A stretch of DNA of 64,000 nucleotides from NCBI RefSeq assembly GCF_014190775.1, contig NZ_JACHVP010000002.1, forward strand, positions 310,001 to 374,000. The letters run 5' to 3'. The notes beneath the pieces are model-generated. The model saw only the letters and a list, made by a program, of their open reading frames with translations, did no database searches and was not told where the DNA came from. Positions 53,630 through 61,590 of this stretch are shown here, piece after piece. A program made the position numbers and the translations under genes. The stretch's first letter is position 1, and every line of letters starts with the position of its first letter. The stretch comes from Leifsonia aquatica. Lineage in GTDB: Bacteria; Actinomycetota; Actinomycetes; Actinomycetales; Microbacteriaceae.

Positions 53630-55072
53630 TCAGCCGATGCCCTCCAGGACGTCGGTCTCCGTCGAGCCGATGGCGTCGATGACGTCCGGCCGGTTCTTCT
53701 TCACCCACGCGTAGCGGCCGACGCCGGCGATGACGGCGACGAGGAACAGCAGCGGGATGATGTTCAGCGGGAAGGCGGGGATCGGCACGACGTTCACCCA
53801 GAACACGTACGCCATCCCACCGACGGCCACGACCACGCAGGGCCAGACGAGCCAGTTCTTGATGCCCATGCGGCGCAGGAAGATCGGGGCGGCGATGGCG
53901 ACGGCCGCGTAGGCGACCATGTAGCCGAACGTGCCGAAGGTGTCGACCCACACGAGGACGTCGTTCGCGTCGACGCCGAACAGGTAGAGCACGACGGGCA
54001 CCAGGATGACCAGCGGCGCGAAGACGAGCAGCGCGCGGTGCGGGGTGAGCAGCTTGGCGTGCGTGGTGCCGAGGTACTTCGGGGCGACGCCCTCCTTGCC
54101 CATCACGTAGACGATGCGTCCGATGACGTTGAGCGGGGCGACGACGACGGCGAAGAACGACGCGGCGATGCCGAGGTTCAGGATGGGGTTGAACCAGCTG
54201 GGCAGGCCCACGATCGTCGCGATGTCGTCGAGCGGGCTGACCGACTCGCCGAGCTTGTCGCCCAGCACCACCACCTGCGTGTACGCGGCGAAGACGTAGA
54301 GCACGCCGACGCCGAGGGCGCTCCACATGATGGCGCGGGGGATGGCCTTGAAGGGGTTGCGCGCCTCCCGGCCCAGGGCGTCGGCGCTGGAGAAGCCGAC
54401 GAAGCCGAGGATCGCGAGCACCATGCCGATCGCGACGCCCTGCGGCTCCACGCCCTCGAGCGAGAACTGCGACGGGTCGAACGCGGCCGGCCCGGCGTTC
54501 GCCAGGGCGATGACGAGCAGGATCGTGATGATCGTGACGGAGACGATCTCGAGCACCAGGGAGACCCGGGCCGAGACGCGCACGCCCCACACGGTGAAGA
54601 GCGCGGCCAGGCCGCCCAGCACCACCGCGATGAGGACCTGCCCGGCGACGCCGCTGATGCCGACGCCGATCTGGTTGAGGAACGCGCCGAAGTGGATGAC
54701 CGCACCGCTCAGCGAGCCGGCGGCGATCCCGAAGCAGCCGATCACCAGGGTGAGGCCTGTCAGGAACGCACCGAACGGGCCGAGGCCGGCCGCCGCGTAG
54801 TTGTAGAGCGAGCCGGCGGAGGCGCGGCGCTTGGCGAACTGCGAGATGCAGTAGCCGACGGCCAGGATGACGACGGTCGCGAGGGCGAACGACAGCCAGG
54901 TGCCCTTGCCGGCCGTGACGAAGATGGCGGCGGCGGTGAAGGCGATGACGGCGGAGGGGGCGATGTTGGCGATGGCCTGGGCGACGAGCTCGGCGCCGCC
55001 CATGGCGCCGCGGCGCAGGCCGCTCTCACTCGCGTCCGGGCGTGCCGGGGTGGTGGTTTCGGTCGAAGACAA
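53630..55072 (-). CDS. APC-superfamily amino acid/polyamine permease
   Basis: An inner-membrane transporter of about 480 residues with about 12 membrane segments. Seen: IANIAPSAVIAFTAAAIFVTAGKGTWLSF, AGSLYNYAAAGLGPFGAFL, VLAILGFVGFSSADALGREARNPFKAIPRAI (the conserved consensus stretch between helices) and SFFAVVVAPLNVIGRI. The start is probably the TTG at 55072 (LSSTETTTP, GGAC upstream); an ATG at 55003 would remove 23 residues. The longer frame runs antisense through the alcohol dehydrogenase gene and is rejected. It is 65 nt downstream of that gene in the same operon. Substrate unknown: amine or amino acid. Confidence 0.9.
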   Translation of the reverse strand: MSSTETTTPARPDASESGLRRGAMGGAELVAQAIANIAPSAVIAFTAAAIFVTAGKGTWLSFALATVVILAVGYCISQFAKRRASAGSLYNYAAAGLGPFGAFLTGLTLVIGCFGIAAGSLSGAVIHFGAFLNQIGVGISGVAGQVLIAVVLGGLAALFTVWGVRVSARVSLVLEIVSVTIITILLVIALANAGPAAFDPSQFSLEGVEPQGVAIGMVLAILGFVGFSSADALGREARNPFKAIPRAIMWSALGVGVLYVFAAYTQVVVLGDKLGESVSPLDDIATIVGLPSWFNPILNLGIAASFFAVVVAPLNVIGRIVYVMGKEGVAPKYLGTTHAKLLTPHRALLVFAPLVILVPVVLYLFGVDANDVLVWVDTFGTFGYMVAYAAVAIAAPIFLRRMGIKNWLVWPCVVVAVGGMAYVFWVNVVPIPAFPLNIIPLLFLVAVIAGVGRYAWVKKNRPDVIDAIGSTETDVLEGIG

Positions 55073-55137
55073 CGGTGTCCTGCCTTTCGGGGGATGAGGA
55101 CGGGAGGAGGTGGGGCTGGATGGGGTGGGGCGGGTGC

Positions 55138-56235
55138 TCAGGGGATGAGCAGGGTGCGCAGCGCGGTGCCCTCCTGCAGGGCGTCGAGCGCCTGCTCGGC
55201 CTCGGCGAGCGGACGGCGTCCGCTGACGAGCAGGTCGAGCTCCAGGTCGCCGTCCATGTAGCGGTCGACGAGCGCGGGGATGTCGATCGACGGCCGCACG
55301 CTTCCGTAGTTGGAGCCGAGGATGCGCTGGTCGGCCTCCGCGAGCACGAGCGGCTCGAACGAGGCGCGGGCGCCCGTCGGGGGCAGGCCGACGATGACCG
55401 CGGCGCCGCCGAGGCCGAGCATGCGGATGGCCTGCTCGGTGGTGGCGGTGTTGCCGATGGCGTCGAAGGCGTAGTCGACGCCGTCGGGGAGGATCTCGTG
55501 GAGCGCCTCGACGGCGTCCTGCTTGGAGGCGTCGATCTCGTCGGTGGCGCCGAGGCGGCGGGCGAGCGCCGTCTTCTCGGCGCGCACGTCGACGGCGACG
55601 ATGCGCGAGGCGCCGGCGAGGCGGGCGCCCTGGATGACGGAGAGTCCGACGCCGCCGCAGCCGATGACGACGACGATGGAGCCGGGCTCGACGGCGGCGG
55701 TGTTGGTGACCGCGCCGACCCCGGTCGCGACGGCGCAGCCGACGAGCGCGATGACGTCGAGCGGGGCGTCGTCGCGCACCTTGATGGCACCGGACGCGGG
55801 CACGACCGCCTCCTCGGCGAACGACGAGACGCCGAGGTAGTGGTGGAGGGGCTCGCCGTCGATCGACAGGCGCGAGGTGCCGTCCTGCAGCACGCCGTTC
55901 GGGGCGACCACGTTGGCGGCGACCTGGCAGCGGGCCTCGTGGCCGGCCAGGCAGTAGCGGCACTCGTTGCAGGGGGCGACCCAGGAGAGCACGACATGGT
56001 CGCCCTCGGCCAGGGTGGAGACGCCGGGGCCGACGGCGGTCACGACGCCGGAGCCCTCGTGGCCCATCACCAGCGGCGACGGTGCGTCCCACTCGTTGCG
56101 GCGCACGTGGAGGTCGGAGTGGCAGACGCCGGCGGCCGCGATGCGCACCCGCACCTCCCCCGCGCCGGGTTCGGCGAGGTCGACGTCGGTGTACTCGATG
56201 GAGCTGTCGGTGCTGTCGAAGACGATGGCTTTCAC
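55138..56235 (-). CDS. Zinc-dependent alcohol dehydrogenase
   Basis: A medium-chain dehydrogenase of 365 residues. Seen: catalytic zinc ligands in GVCHSDLH and GHEGSGVV, the structural zinc Cys set CNECRYCLAGHEARC, the NAD-binding VIGCGGVGLSVIQGARLAGAS, and an Asp after the Rossmann strand (VAVDVRAEKT), favouring NAD over NADP. GTG start. It heads an operon with the APC permease and is divergent from the PucR-type regulator, suggesting import and oxidation of one compound, for example an amino alcohol. The compound is not evident. Confidence 0.93.
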   Translation of the reverse strand: MKAIVFDSTDSSIEYTDVDLAEPGAGEVRVRIAAAGVCHSDLHVRRNEWDAPSPLVMGHEGSGVVTAVGPGVSTLAEGDHVVLSWVAPCNECRYCLAGHEARCQVAANVVAPNGVLQDGTSRLSIDGEPLHHYLGVSSFAEEAVVPASGAIKVRDDAPLDVIALVGCAVATGVGAVTNTAAVEPGSIVVVIGCGGVGLSVIQGARLAGASRIVAVDVRAEKTALARRLGATDEIDASKQDAVEALHEILPDGVDYAFDAIGNTATTEQAIRMLGLGGAAVIVGLPPTGARASFEPLVLAEADQRILGSNYGSVRPSIDIPALVDRYMDGDLELDLLVSGRRPLAEAEQALDALQEGTALRTLLIP

Positions 56236-56388
56236 TGCGGGTTCCTCAGGGGTTCGGGGCGCGTCATTACGATGGTGGAAATGCTATGAGCCGTGCTCAG
56301 CACCGGATACCCGCCGTTTCGTCCACCCCGCGGCCGCGCGCACGCCGAAACGTCATCCCGTGCTTGCGAGCGGGAGGAGAGGAAGGTC

Positions 56389-57504
56389 ATGGACGCCGAC
56401 GCCGCGACCTCCCCCGTCGTCGACGCGGCCGAGGCGCGGCTGGTCTCCAGCGGCATCATCTCCCTGACCCTGGCCGCGCGCCGTGGTGGCACCGAAGGGG
56501 TCGTGACGACCCTCTCGCGCCTCCTGAACGGCTGGGCGGTGCTGGTGGATCGCTACGGCGAGCCGATCGCGGCGGTCGGCGCCGGGCGCATCCACATCGA
56601 CGACGCCGTCACCGCTGCGACGCAGCGCAGCCGCCGCCAGCGCAATCCCGAGCTGCAGACCTTCCCGGTCGGGCGGGCGGAGGATCCGCGCGCGACCCTG
56701 GTCGTCTCGGCACGGCGGGGGGCGACGAGCCGCACGCGCGACCTGTCGACGCAGGCGGCGGCGCTCCTCGACCTCACCTATTTCCCGAAGCGGGATGCCC
56801 GCCTCGAGCAGCTCGCCCGGCAGGACGTCGTGGAGGTGCTCCTGAACGCCCCGGCGTCGCTCGCGCGCTCGGTCGCCTCCCGCTGGGGCCTCACCGGCGG
56901 CGAGCTGGTGGTCTGCATCGTGAAGTCGCGCTCGCGCGCGGTCGTGCTGGAGACGAAGGCCCTCGACTGGCTCGAGGAGCTGGAGCTGCCGCCGGTCGCC
57001 GGGATGCTCGACGGCGACGTGGTGGTGGTGATCGCGCCGGAAGCCGTGCCGGCGTGGATCGACCGCGTCGTGGTGGCGGCGACGACCGAGCTCGTCCCCG
57101 TGCGCTGTGGCATCAGCGCCCCGGCCGCTCCCGGTGCGCTCGCCGAGGCGCGATCACAGGCGGACCGCGCGGTCGGGGTCGCGCTGGCGGACGACCGCCC
57201 CGCCGTGGAGTTCGCGCGCATGGCCAGCGTCGCGGAACTGCTGCGCGCCCTCCCCTCCTCGGCCGTCACCGCGCTCGTCGAGCCGCTGCGGCCGCTCGCG
57301 GCGGAGGCAGACGGGCAGCTGCTGGAGTCGCTCCGGGTGTTCCTCGCCGAGAACGGCAGCTGGGAGGCCGCGGCGACGCAGCTGGGCGTGCACCGGCACA
57401 CGCTGCGCAACCGGATGCAGAAGATCGAGGAGCTCACCGGGCTGTCGATGACGAGCGCCGAGGACCGGGCACTGGCGTGGCTGGCGCTGCAGGCGCGGAG
57501 TTGA
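56389..57504 (+). CDS. PucR-type transcriptional regulator
   Basis: A 371-residue regulator. Seen: an N-terminal sensory half (about 20-160, LSRLLNGWAVLVDRYGEPIAAVGAG, autoinducer/PucR-like), a GGDEF-like CdaR middle region, and the C-terminal PucR helix-turn-helix: LLESLRVFLAENGSWEAAATQLGVHRHTLRNRMQKIEELTG. Start ATG 56389 with AGAGGAAGG upstream. It lies divergent to the ADH-permease operon (153-bp gap), so it probably controls it. Its stop codon is 2 nt before the Zur box. Confidence 0.92.
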   Translation: MDADAATSPVVDAAEARLVSSGIISLTLAARRGGTEGVVTTLSRLLNGWAVLVDRYGEPIAAVGAGRIHIDDAVTAATQRSRRQRNPELQTFPVGRAEDPRATLVVSARRGATSRTRDLSTQAAALLDLTYFPKRDARLEQLARQDVVEVLLNAPASLARSVASRWGLTGGELVVCIVKSRSRAVVLETKALDWLEELELPPVAGMLDGDVVVVIAPEAVPAWIDRVVVAATTELVPVRCGISAPAAPGALAEARSQADRAVGVALADDRPAVEFARMASVAELLRALPSSAVTALVEPLRPLAAEADGQLLESLRVFLAENGSWEAAATQLGVHRHTLRNRMQKIEELTGLSMTSAEDRALAWLALQARS

Positions 57505-57506
57505 TT

Positions 57507-57523
57507 TTGACAATCATTCTCAA
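57507..57523. promoter_or_regulatory. Zur box of the znuACB operon
   Basis: TTGACAATCATTCTCAA, an imperfect inverted repeat close to the actinobacterial Zur operator (TGAAAATCATTTTCA type), 81 nt before the znuA ATG. The regulator is encoded at the end of the same operon. Confidence 0.8.
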
Positions 57524-57603
57524 CAAGGCGTAGTTTCGTAGTGGCCCGATCACCGGTGCCCACGAACACGACACAGCAACGCAGACTTAGACAGGTCCCG
57601 CTC

Positions 57604-58512
57604 ATGCAGAAGCGCCCCCTCCTCGCGATCGCCCTCACGGCCGCCGCGGCCCTCGCCCTCACCGGCTGCTCCGCCGCCTCCTCCGGTTCGTCCGCCGACG
57701 ACGGGAAGGTCCGCATCGTCGCCAGCACCAACGTGTACGGCGACATCGCCTCCACCATCGCCGGCGACGCCGTCGAGGTGACCTCGATCATGGACGACCC
57801 CGCGCAGGACCCGCACTCGTTCGAGGCGAGCGCGCAGAACCAGCTCGCCATCTCGAAGGCCGACATCGTCATCGAGAACGGCGGCGGCTACGACGACTTC
57901 GTCGGCACCATGCTCAAGGCGGCGCCGAACGACAAGCGCACCGTCCTGAACGTCGTCGACATCTCCGGCAAGAAGGCCGTCGACGGCGAGCTCAACGAGC
58001 ACGTCTGGTACGACTTCCCGACGGTGCAGAAGCTGGCGGACGACCTGGTCACCGCCCTCTCGAAGGCCGACCCCGCGCAGGCGTCGACGTTCACCGCGAA
58101 CGCGAAGGCGTTCGGCGAGAAGCTGACCGCCCTCGAGAACCGGACCGCCGAGCTCAAGACCACGTACGCGGGCGAGGGCGTCGCCATCACCGAGCCCGTC
58201 CCGCTCTACCTGCTCGAGGCCGCCGGTCTCGAGAACAAGACCCCCGAGGCCTTCAGCGAGGCGATCGAGGAGGGCACCGACGTCTCACCCGCCGTGCTGC
58301 AGGAGATGCTCGGCGTGATCCAGGGCGGCTCCGTGAAACTGCTCGCCTACAATGAGCAGACCAGCGGCCCCGAGACCGAGAAGGTGCTCGCCGCCGCCAA
58401 GCAGGCCGGCGTCCCCGTCGTGCCGGTGACCGAGACCCTCCCGAGCGGCAAGGACTACATCGGCTGGATGAACGCGAACGTCGACGCCGTGGCCAAGGCA
58501 CTCGGGGAATGA
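57604..58512 (+). CDS. znuA: Zinc ABC transporter substrate-binding lipoprotein
   Basis: A surface lipoprotein of 302 residues that captures Zn2+ (or Mn2+) for import. Seen: a lipobox LALTGC with Cys at about residue 20, IVASTNVYGDIASTIAG, metal-ligand His in DDPAQDPHSFEAS, second His in NEHVWYDFPTV, the long connecting helix, and C-terminal LPSGKDYIGWMNANVDAVA. It lacks the long His-rich loop of many ZnuA. Start ATG 57604; upstream residues in frame do not form part of the signal. A Zur box upstream supports zinc. It overlaps znuC by ATGA. Confidence 0.92.
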   Translation: MQKRPLLAIALTAAAALALTGCSAASSGSSADDGKVRIVASTNVYGDIASTIAGDAVEVTSIMDDPAQDPHSFEASAQNQLAISKADIVIENGGGYDDFVGTMLKAAPNDKRTVLNVVDISGKKAVDGELNEHVWYDFPTVQKLADDLVTALSKADPAQASTFTANAKAFGEKLTALENRTAELKTTYAGEGVAITEPVPLYLLEAAGLENKTPEAFSEAIEEGTDVSPAVLQEMLGVIQGGSVKLLAYNEQTSGPETEKVLAAAKQAGVPVVPVTETLPSGKDYIGWMNANVDAVAKALGE

Positions 58513-59369
58513 CCGAACCTCTCGCGCGGGTCCCCGCGCCCACCGAGCGAGGTGTCGTGCTGCAGCTGCGCGACGCCTCGCTCGGCTTCGGCGAGCGGAC
58601 CCTGTGGAGCGGCCTCGACCTCGACGTGCACGCCGGCGAGTTCGTCGCGGTGCTCGGCCCGAACGGCTCGGGCAAGACCAGCCTGCTGCGCGCCATCCTG
58701 GGCCAGCAGCGGCTCGACGGCGGATCGATCGCGTTCGACGGCCACCCCGTGCGCCGCGGCGATCGCCGGATCGGCTACATCCCGCAGCAGAAGCTCATTC
58801 CCGCCGGGACGCCGATGCGCGCGCGGGATCTCGTGCGCCTGGGTGTCGACGGCCACCGCTGGGGGTTCCCGCTGCCCAACCGCGCCGACCGCGCCCGTAC
58901 GGACGAGCTCATCGACGCCGTGGGCGCCCGCCGCTACGCGGATGCACCCGTCGGCTCCCTCTCCGGCGGCGAGCAGCAGCGGCTGCGCGTCGCCCAGGCG
59001 CTCGCCGGAGACCCGGCCATGCTGCTCTGCGACGAGCCCCTCCTCTCCCTCGACCTGCAGCACCAGCGCGGCGTCAGCGAGCTGATCGACCGGCGCCGGC
59101 GCGAGAACGGCAGTGCGGTCGTCTTCGTGACGCACGACGTCAACCCGGTGCTCGGGATGGTCGACCGCGTGCTCTACCTGGCCGGCGGCCGGTTCCGCAC
59201 CGGCACCCCCGACGAGGTGCTGCGCAGCGAGGTGCTGACGGACCTGTACGGGACGCCCGTCGACGTCATCCGCAGCCGCGGGCGCATCGTCGTGGTCGGC
59301 ATCCCCGACTCCGAGACGCACGCCCACCACGCTCACACCACCGCACCGCACCCGGAGCCGGCCCCATGA
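58509..59369 (+). CDS. znuC: Zinc ABC transporter ATP-binding protein
   Basis: The ATPase of the importer, 286 residues. Seen: Walker A GPNGSGKTSLLRA, Q-loop IGYIPQQKLI, signature SLSGGEQQRLRVAQAL, Walker B MLLCDEPLLSLD and H-loop VTHD. The C-terminal tail HAHHAHTTAPHPEP (about 270-283) is His-rich and might bind metal, which is unusual for the ATPase subunit. It overlaps both znuA and znuB by ATGA, so the three are strictly coupled. Confidence 0.94.
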   Translation: MTEPLARVPAPTERGVVLQLRDASLGFGERTLWSGLDLDVHAGEFVAVLGPNGSGKTSLLRAILGQQRLDGGSIAFDGHPVRRGDRRIGYIPQQKLIPAGTPMRARDLVRLGVDGHRWGFPLPNRADRARTDELIDAVGARRYADAPVGSLSGGEQQRLRVAQALAGDPAMLLCDEPLLSLDLQHQRGVSELIDRRRRENGSAVVFVTHDVNPVLGMVDRVLYLAGGRFRTGTPDEVLRSEVLTDLYGTPVDVIRSRGRIVVVGIPDSETHAHHAHTTAPHPEPAP

Positions 59370-60253
59370 TCATGCACCTCGCCGCCTCGGGCGACCTCTG
59401 GTCGCAGCTGTTCTCGTTCGCCGACTACGGCGAGCTGCTCGCGCTCGTGAAGAACTCGATCTTCGCGGGCGCCGTGCTGGGCGTCGTCGGCGGTCTCATC
59501 GGCGTCTTCGTCATGCAGCGCGACATGGCGTTCGCCGTGCACGGCATCAGCGAGCTCTCGTTCGCCGGGGCCGCCGCCGCGCTGCTCTTCGGGGCGAACG
59601 TCGTGGTCGGCTCCCTCTTCGGCTCCCTCATCGCGGCCGTGCTGATCGGCCTGCTCGGCGCGAAGGCCCGGGACCGCAACTCGATCATCGCGGTGCTCAT
59701 GCCGTTCGGGCTGGGCCTCGGCATCCTGTTCCTGGCGCTCTACCCCGGCCGCAGCGCGAACAAGTTCGGCCTGCTCACCGGCCAGATCGTCTCGGTCGAC
59801 GACCCGCAGCTCGGCTGGCTGATCGGGATCGGCGTGGTCGTGCTGATCGGGCTGCTGCTCATGTGGCGCCCGCTGACCTTCGACAGCCTGGACGCGGACG
59901 TCGCCGCCGCCCGCGGCATCCCGACCCGGTTCGTCGCACTCGCCTTCATGGTGCTGCTCGGCCTCGCGGTCGCCGTGTCGGTTCAGATCGTGGGCGCGCT
60001 GCTGGTGCTCTCGCTCCTCGTCACGCCGGCCGCGGCGGCGATGCGCGTCTCGTCGTCGCCGATCGGCGTCCCGGTGCTCAGCGTCGTCTTCGCGCTGGTC
60101 TCGGTGGTCGGCGGCATCATGCTGGCGCTCGGGAGCTCGCTGCCGATCAGCCCGTACGTCACCACCATCTCGTTCGTCATCTACGTCGTCTGCCGCGTGA
60201 TCGGCGTGCGGCGGGAACGCGGTTCACGGCGTCTCGTGAGCCAGGCGGGCTAG
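59366..60253 (+). CDS. znuB: Zinc ABC transporter permease
   Basis: An ABC-3 family membrane protein of 295 residues with about eight segments. Seen: IFAGAVLGVVGGLIGVFVMQRDMAFAVHGISELSFAGAAAALLFG (the conserved ABC-3 N-terminal region), SLDADVAAARGIPTRF and VGALLVLSLLVTPAAAAMRV. Start ATG 59366 overlapping the znuC stop. It ends in a basic tail. zur follows 9 nt later but seems to have its own leaderless promoter. Confidence 0.94.
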   Translation: MIMHLAASGDLWSQLFSFADYGELLALVKNSIFAGAVLGVVGGLIGVFVMQRDMAFAVHGISELSFAGAAAALLFGANVVVGSLFGSLIAAVLIGLLGAKARDRNSIIAVLMPFGLGLGILFLALYPGRSANKFGLLTGQIVSVDDPQLGWLIGIGVVVLIGLLLMWRPLTFDSLDADVAAARGIPTRFVALAFMVLLGLAVAVSVQIVGALLVLSLLVTPAAAAMRVSSSPIGVPVLSVVFALVSVVGGIMLALGSSLPISPYVTTISFVIYVVCRVIGVRRERGSRRLVSQAG

Positions 60254-60256
60254 CCT
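60251..60256 (+). promoter_or_regulatory. -10 element of zur (leaderless)
   Basis: TAGCCT, overlapping the znuB stop codon and 6 nt before the zur GTG. It would let zur be expressed without the Zur-repressed znu promoter. Confidence 0.45.
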
Positions 60257-60262
60257 GAGACC

Positions 60263-60670
60263 GTGAAGCGCAACACCTGGCAGCGGGAGGCCGTCCGCGA
60301 GGCCCTGACCTCGACGGAGGGCTTCATCAGCGCGCAATCGCTGCACCTCAGCCTCCACGAGACCGGCTCCCCGATCGGCCTCGCCACCGTCTACCGCGCG
60401 CTCGCCGATCTGGCGGCCGAGGGCGACGCCGACTCCCTGCAGTCGCCCGAGGGCGAGAGCCTGTACCGCGCCTGCACCGGCGGCCACCATCACCACCTGA
60501 TCTGCCGCAACTGCGGTCTGACGGTCGAGATCGAGGCCGACGCCGTCGAGGAATGGGCGCGCGCGGCGGCGGCCGCCCACGGCTTCACGCAGGCGCAGCA
60601 TGTCGTCGACGTCTTCGGCCTGTGCGAGAACTGCTCCGCCGGATTTGCCAGCAGCCCGGGCGTGTCGTAG
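60263..60670 (+). CDS. zur: Zinc uptake regulator Zur (Fur family)
   Basis: A metal-sensing repressor of 135 residues. Seen: N-terminal winged helix (WQREAVREALTSTEGFISAQSLHLSL, IGLATVYRALADLAAEGDADSL), the HHHHLICRNCG metal-site region, and a C-terminal second CxxC (LCENCSAG) for structural zinc. Genome context, directly after znuACB with a Zur box before znuA, favours Zur over Fur. It is likely a feedback regulator: high zinc closes the operon. Confidence 0.93.
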   Translation: MKRNTWQREAVREALTSTEGFISAQSLHLSLHETGSPIGLATVYRALADLAAEGDADSLQSPEGESLYRACTGGHHHHLICRNCGLTVEIEADAVEEWARAAAAAHGFTQAQHVVDVFGLCENCSAGFASSPGVS

Positions 60671-60810
60671 AGTTGTTCTTTGGCTGAGTGGGCTCCTCCT
60701 GCTCAGATCGCGTACGAACCCCTCACACCCTTCCAAGCGTGGGGAAGTCGTGCGCCGACAAGTGACCTTGGGTGAGGCCGTCCGGCCTCACGGTATTGGA
60801 GAAGAAAGCA
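60671..60810 (+). promoter_or_regulatory. rpmB promoter and structured leader
   Basis: A 140-bp gap. TAGAGT (60667-60672) may be a -10 element. A hairpin GTGAGGCCG (60772-60780) / CGGCCTCAC (60783-60791) precedes the GGAGAAG ribosome binding site. No Zur-box-like repeat is visible, so the ribosomal genes are not obviously under Zur. Confidence 0.4.
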
Positions 60811-61047
60811 ATGGCAGCAGTGTGCCAGGTGACGGGAGCCGTTCCAGGCTTCGGTCACTCGATCTCGCACTCGCACCGTCGCAACAAGCGCCGGTTCGAT
60901 CCGAACATCCAGAAGAAGACGTACTACGTTCCGTCGCTTCGCCGTAAAGTGACCCTCACCTTGAGCGCCAAGGGCATCAAGGTCATCGACGCCCGTGGCA
61001 TCGAGGCCGTCGTCAAGGACCTCCTGGCCCGTGGGGAGAAGATCTAA
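60811..61047 (+). CDS. rpmB: 50S ribosomal protein bL28 (zinc-independent form)
   Basis: A large-subunit protein of 78 residues. Seen: [38 protein letters not shown] and [23 protein letters not shown]. Only one Cys and no CxxC pairs, the C- type that needs no zinc. It overlaps rpmG by one base (TAATG), giving coupled translation in rpmB-rpmG-rpsN. Confidence 0.97.
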   Translation: MAAVCQVTGAVPGFGHSISHSHRRNKRRFDPNIQKKTYYVPSLRRKVTLTLSAKGIKVIDARGIEAVVKDLLARGEKI

Positions 61048-61214
61048 TGGCAAAGCAGCAGGACATCCGTCCGATCATCAAGCTCCGTTCGACGGCGGGC
61101 ACCGGTTACACCTACGTGACCCGCAAGAACCGTCGCAACAACCCTGACCGTCTCGTGCTCAAGAAGTACGACCCCGTCGTGCGCAAGCACGTCGACTTCC
61201 GAGAGGAGCGCTAA
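61047..61214 (+). CDS. rpmG: 50S ribosomal protein bL33 (zinc-independent form)
   Basis: A 55-residue protein. Seen: [48 protein letters not shown]. No Cys at all, so it is the C- form. It starts on the last base of the rpmB stop and ends 2 nt before rpsN. Confidence 0.97.
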   Translation: MAKQQDIRPIIKLRSTAGTGYTYVTRKNRRNNPDRLVLKKYDPVVRKHVDFREER

Positions 61215-61216
61215 AC

Positions 61217-61522
61217 ATGGCCAAGAAGTCCAAGATCGCCAAGAACGAGCAGCGCAAGGTCGTCGTCGAGCGCTACGCCGCCCGCCGCGCCGAGCTCAAG
61301 AAGGCTCTCGTCGACCCGAACGGCTCCGACGAGTCCCGCGAGGCCGCGCGCCTCGGCCTGCAGAAGCTCCCCCGCGACGCTTCGCCGATCCGCGTCCGCA
61401 ACCGCGACGCCGTCGACGGCCGTCCGCGCGGAAACCTCAGCAAGTTCGGCATCTCGCGCGTTCGCTTCCGCGACATGGCGCACCGTGGCGAGCTGCCCGG
61501 CATCACCAAGTCCAGCTGGTAA
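61217..61522 (+). CDS. rpsN: 30S ribosomal protein uS14 (long, zinc-independent form)
   Basis: The 101-residue long form of uS14 without the CxxC zinc motif found in the short form. Seen: [21 protein letters not shown], the [23 protein letters not shown] segment, and [27 protein letters not shown]. The rpmB-rpmG-rpsN trio beside zur resembles the mycobacterial zinc-responsive alternative ribosomal protein operon, although no Zur box is seen. Confidence 0.97.
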   Translation: MAKKSKIAKNEQRKVVVERYAARRAELKKALVDPNGSDESREAARLGLQKLPRDASPIRVRNRDAVDGRPRGNLSKFGISRVRFRDMAHRGELPGITKSSW

Positions 61523-61537
61523 CCAGCGACTGACGCA

Positions 61538-61574
61538 CGAAGGGGCGTCCGGCATCATGCCGGGCGCCCCTTCG
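61538..61574 (+). terminator. Terminator after rpsN
   Basis: A 16-bp stem CGAAGGGGCGTCCGGC (61538-61553) with its complement (61559-61574, one G-U) and ATCAT loop, 15 nt past the rpsN stop and before the convergent epoxide hydrolase gene. Confidence 0.78.
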
Positions 61575-61590
61575 GCGTTCTCGGGCGACG

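Noticed and set aside
55073-56092. N-terminal 340-residue extension of the permease frame
   Set aside because: It is out-of-frame translation through the alcohol dehydrogenase gene on the same strand; the permease begins at about 55072.
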